64,000 nucleotides of DNA. Source: Dendrolimus kikuchii. Lineage: Eukaryota; Arthropoda; Insecta; Lepidoptera; Lasiocampidae. This document shows positions 44,420 through 55,007 of the stretch, in pieces; positions within the stretch are counted from its first letter, which is position 1, and each line of letters begins with the position of its first letter. The notes beneath the pieces were generated by a model. It had not been told where the DNA came from and ran no database searches. It saw nothing but the letters and a program-made list of their open reading frames with translations. Location: assembly GCA_019925095.2 (NCBI GenBank), contig CM034389.1, positions 21,625,435 through 21,689,434 on the forward strand, read 5' to 3'. The translations under genes and the position numbers were made by a program.

Positions 44420-44895
44420 AGGTCTCGCGTGACCAAAAGGCTGGCTTCTACCTTTTTTTTTTGGCTAGGGGAAATCCGTTTGAGGACTAAGCCGCGACAG
44501 GCACAGAAGCCTGGGGGGATGTTCGCGATCCGTGTGAGTGTGGGATTCGCCAGATCGGGGGTGGCACTAGTGTGCCCAGTCAGAACTGGTGCCACGCTAT
44601 TGCCATTCCCCAGTTAGGGATACCCACTAAAACCCCTGGGTGTTCCGTCCTGCGCCTTATGCCAGGGCTACGGGGAATTGGGCTTCCCGTCTCCGCATGC
44701 CCTAGCAGGCGTGGGGCCCCCCTCACTGGGCCTCTTCAAATGCCGGGGGACTACCCCCCTGGCGAGGCGAGGTCATGATCAAATCCGGCGTGGGGAGGCT
44801 GGCTTGTACCTAGGGCAACGTATCACAGCGTTGCCATCCAACGTGGAAATGCGGCCAGCATTTTGGGTACGCTCCCCGCCGCCATCGACATGGAG
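44420..44895 (+). mobile_element. Repeat L fragment split by an R1-like LINE 3' end
   Basis: Left part ends GACCAAAAGGCTGGCTTCTACC (protein sense DQKAGFYL); right part resumes AGGCTGGCTTGTACCTAGGGC (sense EAGLYLGQRI) and runs to about 44895. The insertion between them is flanked by a 16 bp duplication. Confidence 0.7.
44454..44795 (-). mobile_element. R1-like LINE 3' UTR with 16 bp target duplication
   Basis: On the minus strand it matches the 3' UTR of the 5932-6780 element (TGGCAATAGCGTGGCACCAG, CAGGCTTCTGTGCCTGTC, CTCAAACGGATTTCCCC) and ends in a run of nine A. AGGCTGGCTT(C/G)TACCT flanks it at 44438-44453 and 44796-44811, one mismatch, consistent with target-primed reverse transcription. 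Confidence 0.82.
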
Positions 44896-44935
44896 TCTAT
44901 TGCATATATATATATACATATATATATGAAAGTAA

Positions 44936-45255
44936 GGAAGGTGAAGGTAAGGAAAGGAATGCTCCGGTGGTTCGGGCATGTGGAAAGAATGCATGATGAA
45001 AGAATGAATAAACAGATATACAATGCAAAAGTGGATGGATGCAGAAGTCGTGGAAGGCCACGACACACCTTCCATGATCAAATTGATTGTGTACTAGCAG
45101 AAGGTGATGTCAGGAGCCTTAAGAACAGACGAGCGTGCATGACAAGAGTTATGAATGTCAAAGAAGCAAGTGAGGTGTGTAAGAATAAGCCTAAATGGCG
45201 CTCTGTGGATCGTGCCTACCCCGCGAGGGAACTGGCGTGAAGTTATGTATGTATG

Positions 45256-45259
<4 letters not shown>
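44936..45259 (+). mobile_element. RTE-like LINE R, plus-strand copy flanked by AT arrays
   Basis: 5'-truncated copy from within VKVRKGMLRWFGHVERM to the stop at 45240, then GTTATG followed by TATG units that merge into the (AT)n array at 45260. AT repeats also precede it (44904-44935). The 5' junction has a small duplication (GTAAGGAAGGTGAAG/GTAAGGAAAGG). The frame is open to AYPARELA. Confidence 0.85.

Positions 45260-45334
<75 letters not shown>
45260..45334. repeat. (AT)n array, 75 bp
   Basis: Pure AT array continuous with the TATG tail of the preceding LINE. Confidence 0.95.
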
Positions 45335-45339
<5 letters not shown>

Positions 45340-46160
45340 AAACCTTGTTTTAATCAACACGTTTTTTCCTGTAACACTCTTATTATTATGTTAAGATTCA
45401 TAGAATATAGATTTATCGGAAGTAATTTCTGTCGATTTATACCATCAAAAATATACAGATGAAATAGCGAACCCTGTTTAGGTGGCTCCTTAATAAGAAA
45501 TAATGTTGTCAATTTGTAAAAAAAAATATTTTCTATTCTAGCACCTTGAATATTATTTTTTTATAAATTTTCACCTCATAGTTCCAAAGTTACAAGGGGA
45601 TACAATTTTCACGACATCTTGTTACGTAAGTAAAGAACATCACTGCGATTTTTTCAAGACTGACTAATGGTGCCTCATATGTACCACTGTTATCTTTTCA
45701 ATGCTCATTTAAACGATAGATAGACAGATGGACAATAATATAAAAAAAAGAAAGCGTTTCAAGGTCTAAGCTATCATAATTATAACAGAGTAATATAAAG
45801 CAGTTCAATGATTTTATATTTCAAATAAAGAATATCTATTTTTCTATCACGGATCGTTAAATTCTATTGATAGGTTGTTGCGAAATGACCTTGCGCACGC
45901 TGACCATTTACGGCCAGTGCTAAGCGTCGGTGGACGGTGATCGACAGGATATCTGATCAAAGAAAGGACTTTTGATTGGCAATGGCATATGGATTTGCGC
46001 CGCGGGATATTAGTACACCGCCGCTTTAAATAAGAAGTATTTATTGTAAGTTTGATGGCTCCGATTAAGCAGAATACTTTAACGCAATTGTCATTGAACG
46101 ATTTGAGTGAACGTGGGAGTGCATCTATAGTACTGTTCTTTTTTGGGTGTAAAATATGAT
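45335..46160. other. Unassigned; contains an unidentified 107-codon minus frame
   Basis: The minus frame 45847-46170 is open and mixed in codon use (SLKSFNDNCVKVFCLIGA, RKWSACARSFRNNLSIEF), but no family or splice structure supports it, and its ATG lies inside the hairpin at 46161. It may be a fragment of an unrecognised repeat. Confidence 0.3.
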
Positions 46161-46198
46161 TTACATCCATACTGTTAAGTATAACAGTATGGATGTAA
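46161..46198. repeat. Perfect palindrome, 17 bp arms, AGTA loop
   Basis: TTACATCCATACTGTTA (46161-46177), loop AGTA, exact complement (46182-46198). Confidence 0.92.
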
Positions 46199-46203
46199 TT
46201 AAT

Positions 46204-46251
46204 GAATTATAATGACATTCAGATAAGTATATCTGAATGTCATTATAATTC
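46204..46251. repeat. Perfect palindrome, 22 bp arms, AGTA loop
   Basis: The left arm (46204-46225, starting GAATTATAATGACATTC) is followed by loop AGTA (46226-46229) and the exact complement (46230-46251). It lies five bases from the previous palindrome and shares its loop; SINE S1 copy 3 starts directly after it. Confidence 0.92.
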
Positions 46252-46490
46252 GGCGGCCTCTGTGTTTCAGTGGGCTAAGCCTTTGCTGGTCTACGTCACT
46301 ACAATGCAGTCTACGGGTTCGATTCTCGGCATGTTAACTTTTGTAGCCGAGCTTTCCGTTATTTATCATGGCCTGGGTGTCTGGAATGGGCCTGAGAGTA
46401 GTCTATTGTACATTACCCAAAACACGATCGTGACTTGTTTAATTTCCGGATATAATGTACAATGTTATCTTCCGATAAAATAATTTTGGC
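46252..46490 (+). mobile_element. tRNA-derived SINE S1, copy 3
   Basis: GGCGGCCTCTGTG head, GGGTTCGATTCTCGGC B-box region near 46316-46331, CCTGGGTGTCTGGAAT body and a worn tail to about 46490. ATAATT on both sides may be a short target duplication. Confidence 0.8.
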
Positions 46491-47649
46491 TTTGTTTACA
46501 TATGGTTTGTTTGTTCCTTCTTCGGGATTTAATGAATGAGTCGATTAGCATAGATTTGGTTAAATGTTATGTACTTTATATCACGGAGATGAATATGGTA
46601 TACATTTTATACTGGAATGCAGGATGAGTTCCGCGGGAAAGAGATTTAAACTTATACAGACGAAGCTGCGTAAAAAGCTTTAAGTCATAAAAAACTCACA
46701 GATTCACTATCTTAACTTGCTTTTAAAAGTTTGTTTGTGTTAAATCTATCATATTTCCTTCTCACTCTTTTCTTTCACTTTCTCCCAATTATTTGGGGTC
46801 GGCACAATATATCATTTCCTTCCGCACTCGACTATTCTGACATACATCCTCTGTCACACCATAAATCACCATCCTTCACAGAATTCATCTATTACTTTTT
46901 TGGTCTACCTTTGTTCCTGTGGTCTACCTGTACCACATTTCCTTATATACTAATAATTTCTAGAGATAAGAAATATTTGGTGACCATGAGCCTTGTAATA
47001 ATACCGAGGACAAAGCAACGATAATATTTTTGTTTAACATTTTTAGTGAATAGATTTTTGCCACTTGGTCCGATTATCAAACGCCTTAAATGTTAGTCAC
47101 TGAATATATTAAATATATTTGTTTATTTGTGAATTAGTCATATACATACGTCTATATATATATATGTATTTCATTTACGATCTTAAAGTCAAGGCCTGAG
47201 ATTTTTCTAATAGCTTTTTAATAATATAAAGTTAATTTTGGGCTTGTATCATATTAAGTCAAAACAACTCAATTCATTACAACGTAAATTTTTGGTAGAC
47301 CAATTTATTTGATATACAAGTGGTGTAAATTAATAACAATAAACGATTATCATTTATTAAATTCGTGCTCAACTTCAATGTCAGTATATGCATAAATTTC
47401 AGTGGTTTAAAATACAAAGAACTGTTAAATGTTGCAATACTAAAGTGTCAATAGTAATATTTTGAATGCATATAATTTTGAATTATGTCGATTTTAAAAT
47501 CTTGTTGAGCCCGGACATAATTTTCGTTTAGTTATTCGCTAATAGTTTTCTAGTGCCAAATACAGGCTGACAGGCTACCTGATGGAAAGTGATATTCGAG
47601 TTGATTGCGAGAACAGTAAAGAAGTATTAAAGCCTGTATAGGTACCCCT
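46491..47649. other. Mostly unassigned; repeat P copy 1 at 46775-46960
   Basis: TTCTCCCAATTATTTGGGGTCGGCACAA (meaning in two pieces: CTCCCAATTATTTGG, GGTCGGCACAA) recurs at 56572-56700 with the following CATCA(C/T)CCTT text, defining a two-copy repeat P. The rest is AT-rich. Confidence 0.4.
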
Positions 47650-47860
47650 GCCATATTTTTCCATTACGACTTTCACACATCAGTTAATTCGATGCCATCT
47701 TCATCATAATGTTTTCCTTCATCACTAGTACCTGATAAAGATGACAATATGCATACTAGATTACAAACATTGTCTAAGCGCGTTGCATGGTTCCCAGTCA
47801 GCATTCGAATCTAAGTCTTTATGAGGAAGATGTAGGTGCGTTAGTTGCTAGACTACGACA
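47650..47860 (-). mobile_element. tRNA-derived SINE S2, degraded copy
   Basis: ATGTTTTCCTTCATCACTAG, GACAATATGCATACTAG and CATTCGAATCTAAG followed by GTTGCTAGACTACGAC follow the S2 order (body, B box, A box) on the minus strand. Confidence 0.5.
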
Positions 47861-48289
47861 GAATACAACGTAGGCAATTTCGTATTGCGAAAGAGAAATT
47901 GAAAGGAGGACGTGTAATGCAAGTTTTAAGACTATGAAAAATAAATTTATCCAATTAATTTTAACCTTATCGCTCTGTAGACCTTTAAACTAAACATGTC
48001 TTTCAAAGTCCCATGTTTAACAAATAGTGTTTTATTGACAGCTGAGTGATTGGTAATGTACTGATGAAATCGGAATGCGAAACATTTCGAGTCCGTCGAC
48101 CCTTAATCGATAAATCAGAATGAATCGGCTTTATGACAAATCGATTCCACATGTCACAAGATAACGATCATTCGGTTAAGTCTTACTTTGTGTAACTTTT
48201 ATGAGTTGAAATATGGTCTTTTTGTACAGCAGAATCGTTTTGCACTCAATTCTGATAAACACCGATCAAATAATAAAAGCTTTTCTTGT
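47861..48289. other. Unassigned AT-rich DNA
   Basis: Nothing recognised. Confidence 0.4.
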
Positions 48290-48545
48290 AACTTCTCTCG
48301 CATATGTTGAAAATTTATATCCCAGTTTTGGGATAAAATACATCCTTATCCTTCATTGCAAGAAGACAGGGGAAAGGACGCTTGTCTAAAGTGGCGTAGC
48401 GGATTAGTCACATCGGTTATTTTTTTGCAATTTTTCTCGCATGTATTGAAAATGAATGTACTAGTTTTGGTACGAAAAATATTTTTATCATCACGATGTT
48501 TTTCCTTCACCACCAGCGCGTGATAATTGTAACAACATTCTCATT
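48290..48545 (-). mobile_element. Degraded SINE S2 fragment with a ~55 bp near-duplicate insert
   Basis: CACATCGGTTAT, CACGATGTTTTTCCTTCACC and GATAATTGTAACAACAT match S2. TTCTCGCAT(A/G)T...TTGAAAAT occurs twice, at 48294-48348 and 48434-48492, the second copy lying inside the S2 sequence. Confidence 0.45.
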
Positions 48546-48754
48546 TCTCTCTCTCTCTCACTCTCAAGAACACGGCTTTTTGGTAATAACATAAATTATC
48601 ACCTGAAAATAGTATTTTATAAATTTTATATAACTCTTATGTTCTATAATTGAAGCATTGCATAAATAAGCTTTTAGAGGTGAAGTTACAATGAAGATAA
48701 AGCCGATACTTCCTCTACTTCACTGTTATACATTGGAATCAAAATAAGACTGTT

Positions 48755-49080
48755 TTTGCAGTCATCATCATCCTAGCGTTAAATCCCGGCTGCGTTCGGG
48801 GCGTCTGTCTCGAAGCCCGGGGTCCACTTTCCTACTTTTTCTTCTTCACTTCCCGCGGTCTTCGGCATCCCTATTTGTGGGACCATAGGTAGGCATGTCA
48901 TATTTTATGCCGTCAAGCCAGCATTTCTTGAGCCTACCCCTTCGACCGGGATCTGGCGGAGGCGCCATGGCTAGACATTTGTTCCCCACGTAACTAGCCG
49001 GTATCCGTAAAACGTGGCCGTACCCACGTAGGCGATACTCTTGCAGTTTATCCGCTATGGCTCGACTGTTTCTGCATTAA
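48755..49080 (-). mobile_element. LINE 3' end with coding remnant and (ATG)n tail
   Basis: On the minus strand the frame reads RLRGYGHVLRIPASYVGN, KCLAMAPPPDPGRRGRLKKC and WLDGIKYDMPTYGPTNRDAE, then a stop, and the element ends GCTAGGATGATGATGA. Order and spacing (GH.LR, GRR.RG/GRL, W.D.I, DR) fit the C terminus of RTE/I-type LINEs. Distinct from family R, and 5'-truncated. Confidence 0.65.
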
Positions 49081-49372
49081 AGCAGTATTTATTGAGGTAT
49101 GTGGGACGTGAATACCATATGCAGGCAGTCTGGTGTACTTTTAAGGAAGTTGACATTTTATGGAATCAAAGAATTAGCGTGATCAGTGCAAAGCTTTCAA
49201 GGTCACAAACACAAAAATAAAATATTTCATATCAAATTTTAATTTCGTTTTAAATGTTTTATTTCTTACAAGTTCCATAGCTATTTGGAAACAAAAAACA
49301 GAACCGTTATGAAATCGTCATGCTCCTAGGTTTTTTAATTCAGTCATTGTCATTATTCCGAAAGCAGGTCTA
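49081..49372. other. Unassigned AT-rich DNA
   Basis: Nothing recognised. Confidence 0.4.
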
Positions 49373-49605
49373 TCTATACTAAATTCATAAATGCAAATAT
49401 GAGTTTGCTTGTAACGCTTGTCTACTCAACCGATCATCGTGAAATTTTGCATACACGTTGTCACGTACAGAATAGGACATAATCGTAGATTATCCATTTA
49501 AAAATACTATTCTCGAGGGATAAAAATAGTAGATTGTTACACGAGATATGAAAGTTACCTATTTCGGCATGTTATGTACTGGCGCACGAACGTAGCGAGT
49601 TCTAG
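49373..49605 (+). mobile_element. Helitron H7 (233 bp)
   Basis: Preceded by A, starts TCTATACTAAATTCATAAA, ends GCGAGTTCTAG and is followed by T. The body contains ACCGATCATCGTGAAATTTTGC, the usual mid-element phrase of Lep1-like elements (shortened here). No coding capacity. Confidence 0.7.
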
Positions 49606-49735
49606 TGCCTAAATTGGCTTTTCACCGAGGTTAATACTCTGCTTTTCATTTCGAATATAAGAAAAGGGATTAAAATCTGATTAGTTTAACAAACAACTAC
49701 TTCTTAAACTTAAATCCATATCTAAATCTGATGAA

Positions 49736-49863
49736 GCGAGCGTGCATGACAAGAGCTATGAATGTCAAAGAAGCGAGTGAGGTGTGTAAGAACAAGCCTG
49801 AATGGCGTTCTGTTCTTTGTGCCTACCCCGCAAGGGAACTGGCGTGAAGCTATGTATGTATGT
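49736..49863 (+). mobile_element. RTE-like LINE R with perfect 12 bp target duplication
   Basis: 128 bp: coding end ([15 protein letters not shown] to AYPARELA) and a TATG tail. AAATCTGATGAA lies on both sides (49724-49735, 49864-49875). Confidence 0.93.
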
Positions 49864-49875
49864 AAATCTGATGAA

Positions 49876-50428
49876 CTTATTTAATACGTCACATATGAAA
49901 TCTCAAGTAATTTATTTTGTCTGTGGCGATCTACCAGCCAGTAGCTTTTTGTGACTGATGATAGTAAATATTTAGCTCAAATTTACGTAAATTAAATAAT
50001 AATTTAGTGAAAAGTAATTTGTAAGTATAAAATTTGTTACAAAATTGTTGATAATTATTATTACAATTTATGCCCCGATTTAATAGTGACTGTAAAAAAG
50101 TTTGGACATGAGTCACATGTATTATCTGTTCGCATAGTTTTTTGAATTTTTTGACCAAAAGGAAAATCGTTTCTTAGGGTCGAAAAGAACTGTTTTCATC
50201 CCTGTGAAAAGGCAACTTCAAGCGTACTTTTAGAATATGAGAAATGAAAAATAACTTTTAGACGGCCGTAGTTCAAACTCTTGTTGTAGATATAATTCTT
50301 TAATAGTAATTGATTGACAAAATTCAATAAACCATTTTTTTGTTCGTCGATTCTAGGTACTAGATATTTCTCTTCTGTTGATGTTGATGTAACAGTTGTA
50401 AGTACGAAGTGTTTTAGTTGCTATTATA

Positions 50429-50430
<2 letters not shown>
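49876..50430. other. Unassigned AT-rich DNA
   Basis: Nothing recognised. Confidence 0.4.

Positions 50431-50480
<50 letters not shown>
50431..50480. repeat. (AT)n array, ~50 bp
   Basis: Pure AT array flanked by AGT on both sides. Confidence 0.95.
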
Positions 50481-50484
<4 letters not shown>

Positions 50485-50518
50485 TTTATTTGAAAACTAT
50501 GACAGGATCATTTTTTTG

Positions 50519-50693
50519 GTTAAGTGTGACCTGGCCGCTGATGCCGGAACACAACTCAAGGATATTATGGCAGCATACTTTAGACCAGGGTTGGTAGCCA
50601 TCCAGTCCGACAAATGCCCTACCACCTGGCTGTGGGTTGTTTTATCGCCTATTACGACTCTTTTTTCTTTCTTTCTCCGTTCCTGCACGGTTG
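50519..50693 (-). mobile_element. Family A, copy 11 (3'-truncated)
   Basis: On the minus strand it starts CCGTGCAGGAACGGAG, includes the hairpin, and stops near 50519 inside TTAAG...ACCTGG. The A-tailed 3' third is missing, unusual for a retroposon, so a later deletion is likely. GTAATAGGCGATAAAAC replaces the usual GTAAGAGGCGAC text. Confidence 0.8.
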
Positions 50694-51078
50694 TTATCAT
50701 AAGGATGCATCATATTTCTTTTCCATTAATTTTATCCCTGATACATACAGAATTACATTGCGGTGGATCGATGCATCTCAATCGTGATGCAGCGAGTTGC
50801 AAGAGATCCGTGGATGCAGTGCGTTGCCCCCAATAAATCGTTTTGCGGTCAGCGTTGCATCAGACGGGATGTAATAGAATCGTGTGCACTGACCCTTAGC
50901 GTGTGGTCTAAATTATAACCGAATGGCGATAATAGTTTTTTTTTGTAAAACCGTCATACCTTATCCGTTAAGACTGTTCCAGAATTTTACAATATTTTTT
51001 TTCTTTTTAGGTCAAGGGTTAAATTGCTACATTAGGATAGCTTTACTTGTAAAGTGGGTAAAGTGTAATTTTAATCCT
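50694..51078. other. Unassigned AT-rich DNA
   Basis: ATCGTGATGC-type words repeat near 50770-50860 without clear structure. Confidence 0.35.
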
Positions 51079-51283
51079 TATTAGAGCCTTACCCCGCGGC
51101 TGCGTCACGTGTCAAGCCCTAGGCAATAGAGTTATTGTACTTATATAAAAACTTAATTCGGTTTTTTTACATATAATATAAAAACATATAAGAATACCAA
51201 AGAAACTAAGTCCATATAATCTAGACAACTGTCCAGCAAAATAAAGGTGAGCCAACCTGATTTAATAACCTAATATAATGAAT
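51079..51283 (-). mobile_element. Helitron H5, copy 2 (fragment)
   Basis: CCCCGCGGCTGCGTCACG, AATTCGGTTTTTTTACAT and ACAACTGTCCAGCAAAA align with the 3' part of H5 at 40754-40972. The terminal CTAG has become TTAG. It is joined directly to an H1 copy at 51284. Confidence 0.6.
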
Positions 51284-51911
51284 AACACTCCTGGAAAAAT
51301 ACCCGCGGGATTAATTAATAAAGTATCGCATCACTTAGAAAAGGGCCTAAGCTTTCGTTTAAGTGAAATCGTATGGAAATCAGCTGATATTTATGCAATC
51401 TATCTAATTTGTATCATACCCGAGAAAATTCCCTGGGATTTTCGGGACACAAAGTTTCGTAATATTCAAAAAAGAATGAAAGCTAATTTTTATGCACCCG
51501 AACAACTTCAAAGCGCTCCCGGCAAAATTTCCGCGGGATTCCTGGGATAAAAAAATATCACACTCTTTTATCACATAAAATTTGTGAAAAAAAATCAGTG
51601 AAAATCTTGCATTGAAATTCGATTTTTTTTTCTATGTGGCCATTTTATATAATTCCCAGAAAAAAAGATTCCGCAGGAATGTCAGGATAAAAAGTTACGC
51701 AGATTTGAAGTTTAAGAATTTGCTGTCGAACAGCAAAAACCGCATCGAAATCGGTCTAGTAGTTTTTACATGAATCCCGACCAAACAGACAAGAAATCTA
51801 AAAAAAAATGCATTGTGTTTTTTGTCGTTTATATAATCTATTCCAGTTGTTTTTTTTTTAATAGCTTCAATGTACAGATGCGGCATGTTTAGAATGTTAT
51901 AATATTATAGA
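51284..51911 (-). mobile_element. Helitron H1, rearranged copy with internal duplication
   Basis: The minus 5' end (TCTATAATATTATAA at 51911) and the body match H1. The 3' CTAG end is missing and 51284-51417 repeats, in worn form, the CCCGCGGGATT to TTTTTATGCA section, so the copy is longer than 545 bp. Confidence 0.7.
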
Positions 51912-52228
51912 TATTATTTTGCTATTAATTAAAACAATTATTGAATGAAATGATTTCATATTAAACGAATTTATCTTAACAAATTTAATTTACAAGATTG
52001 CCAAGTTCTTGACTGTACTGAAAAGAATAAAACGAAGTGTCACTTAATTTCAAAATAAGTCTAAGCTAACAAAAATTATATTATTTTGTTTACATATCTA
52101 TTTATAATATTATTTAAGAGCTGTGATCTTGTCGATGGCGCTTACTCCAATCCTGTTTTATTTCTTTGTATGACTGAAAATCAACTTATGCAACTCCAAC
52201 TCTTTGGTTACAAATATAATAATAAATT

Positions 52229-52453
52229 TTAATTACTCTTTAAATTAATCGTTAACCTCTCTAAGTACGGCAGTTCGCAATCCACTGTCTGGATTATGTC
52301 AAGTTTTGAATTAGTATAAATCTTACGATATATTTCAAAACTAACACACGCTCGTCTCTCTTGTATTGTGTCGTGGGTTGTGAGATGAAGCAATCCTGCA
52401 CCACAATGAGCAATAAAAAGCAAGGAATCGGAATATACCCAATATATTTCCAT
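52229..52453 (-). CDS. Possible coding exon (weak)
   Basis: The minus strand is open for 74 codons. Within it, TTTTTATTGCTCATTGTGGTGCAG is a plausible acceptor in sense (pyrimidine-rich, CAG at about 52398), after which LLHLTTHDTIQERRACVSF and IYRKIYTNSKLDIIQTVDC are encoded. GAG/GTTAAC near 52255 could be a weak donor. No family was recognised and no copy was seen elsewhere. Chance is a real alternative. Confidence 0.25.
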   Translation of the reverse strand: MEIYWVYSDSLLFIAHCGAGLLHLTTHDTIQERRACVSFEIYRKIYTNSKLDIIQTVDCELPYLERLTINLKSN

Positions 52454-52636
52454 GAGAAGATTAGGTCAAGTTTTGTACTACGTGTTGTTGAAAGTTAATA
52501 TATAATAATAACTTTATTTCAGAAACACATGTCATTTCCATATACACACATTTAAAACATATTAAAAAATTAAATAATTAAAAATTAATTACTGAAGTTA
52601 TTTCACCCGAGTTATTATTTAAAGATATTTGAATTT

Positions 52637-52753
52637 CGAATCGAAAGTACATATATACAAAAATCGTGTTACTGAGTCAATCAGTATTTTTGTATATATG
52701 TATATGTACTTCCTATTTATGATGATTCATTCATACTGATGATTTTCGATTCG
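52637..52753. repeat. Nested inverted repeat (cruciform-prone)
   Basis: Outer arms CGAATCGAAA (52637-52646) and TTTCGATTCG (52744-52753). Inner arms AAGTACATATATACAAAAAT (52645-52664) and their complement ending 52711 with a 6-base ATATGT extra. The innermost ACTGA/TCAGT closes the loop. Confidence 0.75.
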
Positions 52754-53138
52754 CCTAGTGTGGCCGCCTGGGGACTGATGCAATTCAGCAAAATTGTAAT
52801 GTATGGATATTCACAGCACTGTTGCCAGTTGCTTTGCATTCACTCGGGGGTGCGAGTCGTATATTGGAATAAATGACAGTTATTTAATCTAATATTTATC
52901 TCATTTCCATTACCATCCCGACATTCATATATTATAGAATTGAAGTCGGGAGAACTTACAATATCAACTAACAGTGGTGACTCATTCACAGTACAAACTA
53001 ATTATCAATACTGTTCACTAGAACTCAGAAGTACATGTGCCTTTTAAGCAAATCATTTCTATCGTAGGCGATAATTGTAATAGCACACTTCAGTGCTCAG
53101 AACTTTAGCTCTAATATTGTTTCTAATATATTTAATTA
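52754..53138. other. Unassigned AT-rich DNA
   Basis: Nothing recognised. Confidence 0.4.
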
Positions 53139-53447
53139 CTAGCGTGTGCCAGCGAAACACGACAGCCACTTGGTTAGTAAATTGCAACAATGGCACAAAA
53201 AATTTTGACCACATTGCTATATTCCTCCATCTCACGGAAACGATATAATTTATCATGATAAGAAATATCCTACATTTTGTCACGGGACATACGTTAGCTC
53301 TGTCTCGACTTTCATTTAATTTCGTACGTAGCTTTCACATAATACTTTAACAGACTTACAGACAAAAAATCTATTTTCGGAATATGCTGGTCTGATTTAG
53401 GCTACCTGATTTTGTTACTATCTAAATTCATAATACAAACTCAAATT
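53139..53447 (-). mobile_element. Helitron-like element related to H5, copy 3
   Basis: The minus-strand 3' end reads GCTGGCACACGCTAG before T (53138 is A on plus). The interior near 53350-53447 matches the H5 copy at 41320-41420 (TATTTTCGGAATATGCTGGTC). No terminal hairpin is obvious. Confidence 0.55.
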
Positions 53448-53760
53448 CAAATTCAAAAGTTTTTATTCAAAATAAGTTCCACTGGAGAACACTTTTGAAG
53501 GTCCATACATATAAGTCAAAACTTAAATCTGCTTGGTATTCTATGTAGACCGCTTCGTAACTTGTTATCGTTGTGTAAAGAAGAAGAAGCGGCAAGAAAC
53601 TCCCCAGCAAGACGTGTAACTAAAAAAAATTCGACTCGACAACTCGATCCCCTGATCGAAGTGTATAAAATTGTAGATTATTATTCAAGTAGTGGGTCAT
53701 TGGTGAACTATAATACATATCTGCATAGAGCTACAATAGGCGACGGTCTCATTCAATAGG
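53448..53760. repeat. Repeat K (AAATTC-start interspersed repeat)
   Basis: CTCAAATTCAAATTCAAAAG followed by TTTTTATTCAAAATA and, 150 bases on, GCGGCAAGAAACTC. This phrase order is familiar from lepidopteran intergenic DNA (recalled, not searched). Single copy in this window, class unknown. Confidence 0.35.
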
Positions 53761-54067
53761 TACCTATTCTATTAATGTAAATTGTTGTGTGAGAAAATAA
53801 GACAAGTTTCTATTATATAAATTCCATATTAATTTCTACATAATGCCGTTTAAGCAATATACGTCAGTGTCCAGCTTTAATCCGACACCCTCGGCCTCCA
53901 ATTTCACATTCCTATTTGCGACATTGAACACGTAAAATGCAATCAAGTGTAAATTGTTTGGCAACACTACATAAATGGTGGACTAGATTTACATATCATG
54001 AAAGTAATTATTGATTGTCTACAAGGTCGTATTCAATATATTTACAGTGTAAGTAATACTTAATTAT

Positions 54068-54297
54068 AATAATCGGCAGACCGACACATAATATATGTAT
54101 ATCCCAGAGCTAAGCAAGTTACGCTTGCGTTGTAGATAATATACAACGGTTTTTGGAGGCTTTCCAAACGCCCAGACCATAGTGTAACGGAAAGTTCGCT
54201 AACAAAATTTATAATACCGAGAATCCGGGGCCTCTTCGTTTTTATCAGCTAAAGAGGGCATAAGGCTTGGGTCACTCAACGACAAAGGTCGTAAATA
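54068..54297 (-). mobile_element. tRNA-derived SINE S1, copy 4 (diverged)
   Basis: Tail AATCGGCAGACCGACACA, GCTAAGCAAGTTACGCTTG, CGCCCAGACCATAGTG and CCGGGGCCTCTTCG follow S1 order on the minus strand. Many substitutions, including in the B box (CGAGAATCCG). Confidence 0.7.
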
Positions 54298-54648
54298 ACT
54301 GTTTTAGAAAATAATAAAAACAATATCAGATTATATTTCCGCACAACAAAGTATTTTTTCTCTCTTTTAATATTTGAATTATCTTTTTCAAGCAGTAAAC
54401 CGTACCTTGAAATATATATGTCGTAAGTATTTCTTACTCTTCCAAAATCATAAAGAATAATGATCTATGATTTAATTCTACTTTTTAAATTTTAATTTAA
54501 GAAGACACATGCGTAACATAGGAAAAAATTGCTAGTTTGTTAGATTTTTTTTAAATTCTTTAAATTTACTTAAATTGCACAAATTGTTTCTTAATGAATT
54601 TTATATTTAAATCGTCAAATGTGTTGATTCACTGTTAAAGTCGTACGA
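54298..54648. other. Unassigned AT-rich DNA
   Basis: Nothing recognised. Confidence 0.4.
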
Positions 54649-54739
54649 TCTTATTCATAGAGAGTTAGAGTAAGTTTGAAAGCTTCTTTGGGAACCATAA
54701 AGAAGCGTTCAAACTTACTTTAACTCTCTATGAATAAGA
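54649..54739. mobile_element. Foldback element F, copy 1 (91 bp)
   Basis: 41 bp arms (54649-54689 and 54699-54739) that pair with only two mismatches around a 9-base loop; ends TCTTATTCATAGAGAG. A diverged second copy lies at 58042-58130. Confidence 0.8.
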
Positions 54740-54871
54740 CCGGTAAAATTTATCTCACCTGTAATTTTTGAATATAATTATTAGATTGAAGTTTCTGTAA
54801 AGGTCAAAGATTTTTTAGCGAGACCAGTAAACTGAAGACATTAGGTATTTACGGTTGACTACTTTTTAGTA

Positions 54872-54926
54872 GTCGTGCCTACCCCGCAAGGGAACTGGCG
54901 TGAAGTTATGTATGTATGTATGTATG
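54872..54926 (+). mobile_element. RTE-like LINE R, 55 bp insertion with perfect 12 bp target duplication
   Basis: Only the last ~36 bases of R (CGTGCCTACCCCGCAAGG, then AACTGGCGTGAAG) plus TATG units. TACTTTTTAGTA lies on both sides (54860-54871, 54927-54938). An extreme example of 5' truncation. Confidence 0.93.
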
Positions 54927-55007
54927 TACTTTTTAGTATTCTGTAGCGAATTAAAAGATATAATAGTTACGTCAACGAAATCCCTCATTGTGCGTGGAAC
55001 AACAGCA

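Noticed and set aside
45260..45334. CRISPR or satellite array
   Set aside because: All tandem arrays seen are AT dinucleotides or two-unit duplications; no spacer-separated repeats occur anywhere in the window.
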